NCBI RefSeq assembly: GCF_965638725.1
Contig: NC_134960.1
Location: forward strand, 3,474,501-3,538,500
Source of the DNA: Aptenodytes patagonicus
Lineage: Eukaryota; Chordata; Aves; Sphenisciformes; Spheniscidae
Length of the DNA stretch: 64,000 bases
Direction of reading: 5' to 3'
Each line of letters starts with the position of its first letter. Within the stretch, counting starts at the first letter, position 1. The notes under the pieces were generated by a model, which had not been told where the DNA came from, made no database searches, and saw only the letters and a program-made list of their open reading frames with translations. The translations under genes and the position numbers were made by a program. Below are positions 1 through 6,697 of the stretch, piece by piece.

Positions 1-2900
1 GATGTGTCCCTCACCCACATTAAATGAACTTGTATGAGAGGATAAAATGTGTCCAGAGAGAGTAAAATGGGAGCTACTCCATACTGATTCTATTAAATGA
101 ACAAAAAACTGAGAAAAACAAATAAACTCAATTAAATAAATCCAAGTGCTTCACTCTGAAGCCCCTGTTAAAGAACAGAAGGTGAAACTCTAGCCTAAGA
201 GAAGTTGGTGGCAACATTTACATTGACTTTAAAGGAGAGGCTTCACTTAATACAGTGCGTATGGTGAAGCCACGTAACGCCGCTGTGCATAGCGCGGTAC
301 AAAAATACATGTGCTGAGTTTCACACACAGCATTCAGAGAACATGTTGATAAATGCAGGATGAGGAACAGCCGGACTGACTGACAGACAGACAGACTTGG
401 TTATAATTTAATCTGGCTTACTGTTATCTGCAGGTGTTACAGTCAAAATGTTCTAAAAAGTTATTATACACCTTTAATTCTAAACAGTTACTGGAAGGAA
501 AGTGAGCAACTCTAATAGTGAAACAAACATGCTCCTTTAAAAGTCGTCTTATTAAAAAAAAAAGGAGGGAAAAAAAAGTATGTCTGAAGCACAAAGATGA
601 CATCAGAAAAGTTCCTCAATTCACAGATGGCTGCACCTTTCAAAAAAAATTAAAATAGGAACCCTAGATTGATTTAATCACCCATACAAGCGAAAAAACG
701 TAATGAAGATACTTAGTGCCAAATTGGTTTCTTGGGACCTTTTCCATGTAAATAATACAAATCAAACCTTGAAGTTCAGTGCAGATATGATCTGACAAGT
801 AAGCCAGGCTTTTTGTTTTACTTTGATCCAGCTCCAGAAATATTTTATCCAAGGTAAAGTTGTTTTTAAGTGTTTTCCATTTCAGTTTTTAATTTTGGAT
901 ATTCATCATATAGGAAACTTGCTTATAATGCTTAAAACATCAGTCTGGCTGAACTGACTCACAGCACCAAACATAAAGATTTCCTTATATTTGCTCCTAA
1001 GAGTGAAAACATAAAGAGCTTCCGATGTGACACGGGATCAACTTCAACTCGCTCTGTTACTTTTAATGGTACGGTGAACGTGGACAACCTGAGTTGAATA
1101 TTTCCAAACATCAAGCCAAGCCGACTCCAGTACTTTTAGCACTGTTCCACTTCTCATAGGTGTGTTGGCGAATAATACTTTTGAAAATAATAACATAGAT
1201 AGGCCTTTGTTTTCTAAGTGGTTCCCCAAATTCCCCACATGCTGCCATTCCCTCAGGATGCCGTCTGGGAGCAACAGTGCCTTCTCTTGGAAGAAAATCT
1301 CCACATTTTAGGTTTAGTCTGATTTTTTAGTGTTTTGCTTTTACACTTCTGTTTGTAAAAAAATATTAAAAACTAAAAAAAATTTTAAAAATCTTTTTTT
1401 ACTCCCTTCTAAAACCAGGATGAAGATTCTGCCGTTCAGAAAACTACATATGTAAAAAAACCCAACCTTGTTCAAAATTTTCAGTGTTGTGTGCCTAAAT
1501 ACAGATTTAGGCACCTTGCTGTAGGCATCCAGTTTTCAAAAACTGAGCTCTTGTGAATAATGTAAAATCCTCTGGATTCTCTTACTTCCACAAATTTGTA
1601 TGTAGTGTATTTAGAATTAACAGGGCCCCTTCCCTCTTTCACTCGAATATGTGGTCTAAGGTTAATGAAAATGAGATGGATCTTTTATTTTGGGTCTTAA
1701 ATATAACATTATTAAATGTGCCCACCAGAAATGTAGGATAAAATATTTGCTCTGCTTGAAGATTATGTGATATTTGTATTCTAAGCCTCACCACAGTGGG
1801 TTTCTTTAAATAGAAGCTATACTTTACTCCTAAATTGCTTAAGGCAAAGGAAGCAGAGATGATGTTTTTATGAATGTTTAAATGCAAATGGAACTGAGAG
1901 TGAATGCTATGCTAGCTAACATCAAAGGCTCACCAAAGTCTCTGCATTAATGAGGCTCTTTGTTTCCTGGATCACAGATTACAACAGGTTTCCAACTCAT
2001 TGCCAAGGCTTTATCTCCATTTGGGAGGGCTGTAAATCTCAGACGATTTTTTTCACATGCAAAACAAGAGGATCCTCTGAAAGGAAAAAAAAAAAAAATC
2101 TTAAAGTAGCAAATATTTCATTCAAATGATTATTACTCAAAGTGGCTGCAGCTTATTTTATTTTTGTGATGTTTAAAAGAATGGAAATTTGCAGACGGAG
2201 CTTCCTATGGGGCGGCCCGCTCGTTCGTTTGGATGGGAGAGCCGAGCGGGAAAAAAGCAAACAGCATCCTTCCCCTCTCCCGTCTCCTTTAGCCTAGCGT
2301 AAACCGTGCCCCCTAAATCAGAACAAGAATTCTATGTCATGCAAAATCAGCAATTAGCAGAAAGACGGATTTTGCTTCATTTAAATATATTCAGTACTTT
2401 TCAAAGTGGCTCCAACTAGTTCTTCTCCTCCCCAAAAAGTAATGAGATTATATCCCTAGTAATAATACCCTAATTAACAAGAAAAATAGGGACCGAGATT
2501 TTTAGCTTCCTATTCAAGGGCTGAATGTGACAATATGTAGTATATTGGGTCATCAAAAACAATTTACATGGCGTCATTACAGTCTGTAGAAAAGTCTCCA
2601 GGACCCAGGGCTATCTTATGCAATCTTAATTAAGGAAAATAAATATCGGTGTGTTGTTTTAAGCTACCGGAGACATGCACAGGACCTGTCGTATGTGATC
2701 AGAAGAGATGGGGAGTTTCCTTTTCCATGGGAACTGCTTAAAAAAACCCTCCGACGCCGACACAGAAGTGTCTAGTGTCTTCAAAATTGGCTGCGAAGAT
2801 GGTAATTTCATGTTTCCTGACCCTCGGGGCCAGTCAGGAAAACTAATAATTTTCTGCAATCCGACGTCACATCTGTGCCTCCGAAGGGGCCGGGGATGAG
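1..2900. other. AT-rich upstream flank of TCF7, no gene recognised
   Basis: This stretch is AT-rich and has only short chance open frames (under about 90 codons) on either strand. I see no splice-flanked coding exon, RNA gene or recognisable transposon. Minor features are a GACAGACA-type short repeat near 379-395 and several A-runs. It is probably intergenic or distal regulatory DNA upstream of the TCF7 promoter. A single octamer ATGCAAAT lies at 1882-1889 and an ATCAAAG TCF/LEF word at 1921-1927, but isolated matches like these are expected by chance. Confidence 0.6.
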
Positions 2901-3063
2901 GGAGCGATGGCGGGGAGCCGGGCGCTGCGGGCCTCGCCCCGTGCCCCGGGTGCGCTCTGCGGCCACACTGTGCGTGGCCATCGGCACCCACGCGCGCCTG
3001 CGTGCACCGTGCGCACCCACGGCCCTGAAGACGCAACTGTTGTGTGCACACGTGCGCGCGGAC

Positions 3064-4075
3064 ATGTATGTGGTGCTGTGTGTCTGTGTGCACACGTATA
3101 CGTGCTGACGTGTGCCTGTGTGTGCACACATATACGTGCTGATGTGTGTCTGTGTGCACACACATATACGTGCTGACGTGTGCCTGTGTGTGCACACATG
3201 TACGTGCTGATGTGTGTCTGTGTGCACACACATATACGTGCTGACGTGTGCCTGTGTACACACATGTACGTGCTGATGTGTCTGTGTGCACACACATATA
3301 TGTGTTGACGTGTGCCTGTGTGTACACACATATACAAGCTGATGTGTGTCTGTGTGCACACACATATACGTGCTGATGTGTGTCTGTGCACACAGATATA
3401 CGTGCTGACGTGTGCCTGTGTGCGCACACATGTACGTGCTGATGTGTGTCTGTGTGCACACACATATACGTGCTGATGTGTGTCTGTGTGCACACACATA
3501 TACGTGCTGACGTGTGCCTGTGTGTGCACACATGTACGTGCTGATGTGTGTCTGTGTGCACACACATATACGTGCTGACATGTGCCTGTGTGTACACACA
3601 CATACGTGCTGATGTGTCTGTGTGCACACACATATACGTGTTGACGTGTGCCTGTGTGTACACACATATACAAGCTGATGTGTGTCTGTGTGCACACACA
3701 TATACGTGCTGACGTGTGTGTGCACACACATATACATGTTGACGTGTGCCTGTGTGTACACACATATACATGCTGATGTGTGTCTGTGCACACAGATATA
3801 CGTGCTGACGTGTGCCTGTGTGTGCACACATGTACGTGCTGATGTGTGTCTGTGTGCACACACATATACATGCTGACGTGCCTGTGTGCGCACACATATA
3901 CGTGTTGACGTGTGCCTGTGTGTACACACATGTACGTGCTGTGTGTCTGTGTGCACACACATACGTGCTGACGTGTGTCTGTGGGCACACATATACATGC
4001 TGACGTGTCTGTGTGCACAGACATATACGTGCTGACGTGTGTCTGTGTGCACATATATACATGCTGATGTGTCTG
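3064..4075. repeat. GT-rich minisatellite, about 30 units of 32-38 bp
   Basis: A tandem array carries about 30 recurrences of the core TACGTGCTGAYGTGTG. The cores are separated by CTGTGTG and TGCACACA segments, so each unit is roughly 32-38 bp. Units differ mainly at the Y (GACG or GATG), at TATAC versus TGTAC, and by loss of 2-4 bases. The array is not homogenised in length. Many units hold two ACGTG words and one TGACG word. The alternating purine-pyrimidine composition favours Z-DNA. The array lies about 1.7 kb upstream of the TCF7 start codon. The minus strand has no stops for long stretches in all three frames; this follows from the repeat lacking stop words and is not evidence of a protein. 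Confidence 0.95.
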
Positions 4076-4129
4076 CAGCTCCATGTACAGACTTCTGTCC
4101 TCTGTGTTTAGCTGTGTGCTGCCAATCTG

Positions 4130-4690
4130 TCCTTGCAGATTCGCGGGCAAATGTGAGCGTGCAGATGTGTTTGTGCGTGCAGATGTGTTTGTGCGTGCAG
4201 ATGTGTTTGTGTCTGCCGATGTGCGCAGTTGCCTGCTCATTTGTGCTGACGTGTTCGGGGATGTGTGTGGATCCCACTGGGGTGTGTGTAGGTGCGTGAG
4301 TGCTCGTGTGTGTCAGATGTGTAGATGTGCGCGCCGATGTGCGTGTGCAGATGGGTGTGCAGATGTACACACGGACACCTGTAGAGACGTCCGTGGGGCT
4401 GCGCAGATGTGGATGTGTGCTGACACATGTGTACAGACCGTGCACGCGCAGTCGTGTGCACACAGAGCTACGCGTGGATGCATGTGAAGATGTGTGCATG
4501 CAGATGTGCGTGTGCAAAGAAGCACCTACGTATGCAGATGCACATGCAGATGTGGGCATGCAGATGTGTGCAGATGTGTGCACAGATGTGTGCGCACAGA
4601 TGTGTGTGCACAGACGTGTGAGCACAGACGTGCAGACATGGGCGTGTACACGTGTGGGCACAGGTGTGTGCACAGATGTGCGCACGTAAC
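4130..4690. repeat. Degenerate GT-rich repeat with many CAGATG words
   Basis: A second, more decayed repeat block directly follows the minisatellite. Near 4155-4215 a 20-bp unit built on GTGCGTGCAGATGTGTTTGT is repeated about three times. Further downstream the motif GTGCAGATGTG or CACAGATGTG recurs irregularly. I count about fifteen CAGATG words across the block. It is GT-rich on the + strand and runs into the GC-rich promoter region at about 4690. Confidence 0.85.
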
Positions 4691-4950
4691 CGGGGGCTGC
4701 ACCGAGCCCCCAGAGCTGCCTACCGTCAGACCACCCCGTACCCCCAAACCGCCCCTCCCTCCTCCCCCCCCAGCAGCCGGGCCGAGCCGGGCCGGCACTG
4801 CGGGGGCCGGCGGGGTCCCTCCTCCCCGTGCCGGGCCGTGCCGCACCGCCGGGACGGGGACGGGGACGGGGTCACCCCGCTACAGCGCGGCGGGGTGGGG
4901 GGGGCTGAGGCGGGCTGGCGGTCCCTTTAAGGCAGGCACTCCGCGCCGGA

Positions 4951-5231
4951 GCGTGTGTGGGGTGTGTGCACGTGTGTGCCCGTGTGTGTGCGCGCGTGTG
5001 TGCGTGCGTGCGCGGTGTGTGCCTGTGTGTGCGCGGGTGTGTGCGTGTGCGCGCGCGTGTGTGCGCGCGGTGTGTGCATGCGTGCGTATGTGCGCGCGCT
5101 GTCTGCCTGTGTGTGCGTGCGCGTGTGCGCGCGGTGTGTGCATGTGTGTGTGTGTGCGTGCGCGCGCGTGTGCGCGCGCGCTGTCTGCCTGTGTGTGCGC
5201 GCGCCTGTGTGCATGTGTGTGCGTGTGCGCC
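4951..5231. repeat. Alternating (TG/CG)n purine-pyrimidine tract
   Basis: About 280 bp of almost uninterrupted GTGTGTGCGCGCGTGTG-like sequence ends immediately before the GC-box segment of the promoter. Loose internal duplications are visible, for example the GCGCGCTGTCTGCCTGTGTG word at two places. CG- and TG-alternating DNA is the classical Z-DNA former. The position, about 600-870 bp upstream of the start codon, makes it promoter-proximal. Confidence 0.9.
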
Positions 5232-5256
5232 CGCCCCCCGGCCCCTCCCCGGAGCT

Positions 5257-5264
5257 GCCAATCA
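5257..5264 (+). promoter_or_regulatory. CCAAT box (GCCAATCA)
   Basis: A GCCAATCA word lies just downstream of a cluster of C-rich GC boxes and 12 bp upstream of the TCF/LEF site. It matches the NF-Y pentamer CCAAT with favourable flanks. CCAAT boxes usually sit about 60-100 bp before the start site, which would put transcription initiation near 5320-5370. That placement is inference. Confidence 0.5.
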
Positions 5265-5275
5265 CCCGGCGGCCG

Positions 5276-5282
5276 CTTTGAT
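5276..5282 (+). promoter_or_regulatory. Candidate TCF/LEF binding site in the TCF7 promoter
   Basis: CTTTGAT (reverse complement ATCAAAG) is a full match to the TCF/LEF HMG-box consensus. It sits inside the CpG island between the CCAAT box and the probable start site. An AT-containing 7-mer is notable within such GC-rich surroundings. TCF/LEF genes can be targets of Wnt/beta-catenin, so autoregulation is plausible but unproven here. Confidence 0.45.
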
Positions 5283-5500
5283 GTCGGCAGCCCTTGGCCG
5301 CCGCGCCGCCGCGCTCGCACACAGGCACCGGGCGCTCCGTGCCTTTGGCCGCCGCCGGCGCCCGCTGCTCCCAGGGAAACTTTCCGGGGCTCGGGGGGGT
5401 GGGGGGCGGCACGGCGCGGGGCGGGGGGGGTGGGGGGGGCTGTCGAGCCCGGCATCCCGCGACGCCCGCCCGCAGCCTGCCGAGCCCCCCGCGAGCCGCC

Positions 5501-5525
5501 GGGGGAGGGAGGGAGGGAGGGGGGG
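5501..5525 (+). other. Potential G-quadruplex in the probable 5' UTR
   Basis: Five consecutive G-runs of three to six bases are separated by single A residues, followed by a purine-only A/G segment. This satisfies the usual G3+N1-7 quadruplex pattern on the coding strand. If the start site lies upstream, the quadruplex would also be in the mRNA leader and could affect translation. Other G-runs near 5390-5440 could do the same at the DNA level. Confidence 0.6.
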
Positions 5526-5823
5526 AAGGAAAAGATTTAAGAAGGAAAAACAAGTACAGTTAATTTTTTTTTTAAGAAAGGATTTGCAGGGAATTTGAAA
5601 AGGGGAAACAAAATTAAAGGAAAAAGTTTAAAAGTTAAAAAGGAAAGGTGAAAAAAAAAAAACTTGAAAAATTTCAAGAGGGAGCAAATCATTTTTTTTC
5701 AAGGGGGGGGGGGAAATTGAGGGAGGAAAAAAAAATAATTGCGAAGGGCTTGATCCGGGCGGCGGAGAACAATACTCGCCGGGAAAGTTGCTGCGCGGCT
5801 CGGGAGGGAGCGGCGGGAGGAAA
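5526..5823 (+). other. TCF7: Purine-rich 5' leader of TCF7
   Basis: This segment between the G-rich stretch and the start codon is strikingly rich in A and G, with A-runs, a T8 tract and a G11 run around 5650-5735. It then becomes GC-rich again from about 5745. It is probably 5' UTR because it directly abuts exon 1 inside the CpG island. I see no ATG between 5526 and the start codon at 5824. Confidence 0.55.
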
Positions 5824-6027
5824 ATGCCGCAGCTGGGCAGCGGCGGCGGGGACGACCTGGGGGCCACGGACGAGATGCTGGCCTTCAAGGACGAGGGCGA
5901 GCAGGAGGAGAAGATCCCCGAGAACGCCTTCACGGAGCGCGACCTGGCCGACCTCAAGTCCTCGCTGGTGAACGAGTCGGAGGGCAGCGGCAGCCCCGCC
6001 GCCGCCGCCGCCGCCGCTGACCCCGAG
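5824..6027 (+). CDS. TCF7: TCF7 exon 1: start codon and beta-catenin-binding domain
   Basis: This exon encodes residues 1-68 of a TCF/LEF transcription factor, the nuclear effector of Wnt signalling. The start ATG follows AAA, with A at -3, and opens with MPQL, the family-wide N-terminus. Residues 10-28 carry the [19 protein letters not shown] core that binds the beta-catenin armadillo groove. Residues 39-53 ([15 protein letters not shown]) form the second conserved block. The DE-LAF-DEGE and [16 protein letters not shown] spacing fits TCF7 better than LEF1, which has an acidic insertion here. The tail has a seven-alanine run encoded by a near-pure GCC repeat. The exon ends after a complete codon (GAG) at donor GTGAGC, phase 0. 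It sits in the CpG island. The alternative reading, LEF1, is less likely. Confidence 0.92.
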
Positions 6028-6119
6028 GTGAGCCGGGCCGCCCGCGCCGCCCCCGCCCCGGCCCCGCGCCCCCCGCCCCGCCACCCCCCGCTCTGCCTCT
6101 CTCTCTCCTCCCCATGCAG
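6028..6119 (+). other. TCF7: TCF7 intron 1 (92 bp)
   Basis: This very short, GC-rich intron runs from GTGAGC to a CT-rich tract ending CCATGCAG. At 92 bp it is near the practical lower size for vertebrate introns. Its length is not a multiple of three, so retention would shift exon 2 out of frame, although the shifted frame stays open to about 6477. Confidence 0.85.
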
Positions 6120-6186
6120 GCCATCAGGCGTGTGCAGGATCCGCAGAGGGTTTATCAGGAGAAGCTCCCGGACCACATGGATGATG
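6120..6186 (+). CDS. TCF7: TCF7 exon 2
   Basis: This 67-bp exon encodes 22 residues plus the first base of the next codon: [20 protein letters not shown] followed by DD. The QR-Y/F-x-(E/D)KLP-x-x-(M/L)-(D/E)-D-G pattern matches mammalian TCF7 (QRLFPDKLPEPLEDG) closely. LEF1 has a different but related sequence here. The acceptor is a good CT tract with CATGCAG. The donor is GTTAGT, a slightly weaker variant of the consensus. It joins exon 1 in phase 0 and exon 3 in phase 1. The region links the beta-catenin-binding domain to the central regulatory region and has no catalytic role. Confidence 0.88.
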
Positions 6187-6590
6187 GTTAGTCGCGTCTG
6201 TGTGTGTGTGTGCGCGCCCCCGCCCCCATCCCCGGTCCCCGCTGGCCTCCCCCGGCTCGCCCCGTCCAGCCGAGCCGGCCAAGCGCTCGCCAGTCCCGGG
6301 GTGGGTGAACCCCCTGGTCCCCGAGCCCGCTGCACTGCAGCCCCTGGGAGTGAGGAATGCCGGCCTGGCTGCCACAGGGGAAAGCTGCTCCTGTCAGCAA
6401 TGAGGCTTCCCAATGCACCCCCTGTGGGGCCCCGCACCCCCGGGGGACCCTGGCACCCCCACCAACACCCTTTCTGAGTACGGGACAAAAAGACTCCCAA
6501 AATGTGCTGTAACCTCTTTGGGGGCGCCCAACAGGCAGAGGAATCACCTGTCGTAAGGCGAATCTTGATGGGGAACTTTAATTTTAGCAG
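6187..6590 (+). other. TCF7: TCF7 intron 2 (404 bp)
   Basis: This intron begins GTTAGT and ends TTTTAGCAG. Shortly after the donor it has a short (TG)n run near 6199-6213. No other feature is seen. In mammals a second TCF7 promoter lies between the first exons; here the available space is only this intron plus the 92-bp intron 1. Confidence 0.8.
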
Positions 6591-6697
6591 GTATGAAGCA
6601 TCAGGACCCAGGGATGTATAAAGGATCTGCGTATTCTGGCTACCCTTTCCTAATGCTCTCAGACCCATATCTGCCAAATGGATCTATGTCACCTCTG
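6591..6697 (+). CDS. TCF7: TCF7 exon 3
   Basis: This 107-bp exon completes the split glycine codon. It encodes MKHQDPGMYKGSAYSGYPFL, then MLSDPYLPNGSMSPL. The GMYK word is shared with mammalian TCF7. The PYLPNGSMSP block is the general TCF/LEF motif that precedes the SNKVPVVQ exon in LEF1 and TCF7L2. It ends at donor GTGAGT in phase 0, which fits the phase-0 acceptor of exon 4 nearly 50 kb away. The acceptor is a tandem TAGCAG, so alternative use would insert one alanine before the glycine. The methionine of GMYK (6614-6616) corresponds to the start of N-terminally truncated TCF-1 in mammals. Read-through into intron 3 would add about 34 residues before a stop near 6797. Confidence 0.9.

Larger units (their letters stand above)
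4690..6120 (+). promoter_or_regulatory. TCF7: CpG island and TCF7 promoter region
   Basis: The sequence changes from GT-rich repeat to strongly GC-rich, CpG-dense DNA that continues through exon 1 and intron 1. It contains C-rich GC-box clusters (about 5230-5250), a CCAAT box, a TCF/LEF site, and long G-runs near 5390-5440. No TATA box is seen at a convincing position, which fits a dispersed CpG-island promoter. The transcription start cannot be fixed from sequence alone. It probably lies between about 5250 and 5780. Island limits are visual estimates. Confidence 0.75.

Noticed and set aside
3064..4075. CRISPR-like array
   Set aside because: The repeats are contiguous and variable with no unique spacers. 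The context is a vertebrate gene promoter.
2659..4685. Long minus-strand open frames (up to 625 codons) as a His/Cys/Thr-rich repeat protein
   Set aside because: All three antisense frames are open because the repeat lacks stop words. Composition tracks the repeat, and no start context or splice structure is convincing.
4494..5598. Forward frames of 348 and 213 codons rich in Cys, Arg and Val
   Set aside because: These arise from GT/CG alternation and GC-rich promoter DNA, with no domain and no conservation signal visible.
5788..5823. N-terminal extension of the TCF7 frame upstream of the ATG
   Set aside because: The upstream start would be a TTG. The ATG at 5824 begins the family-conserved MPQL and has A at -3.
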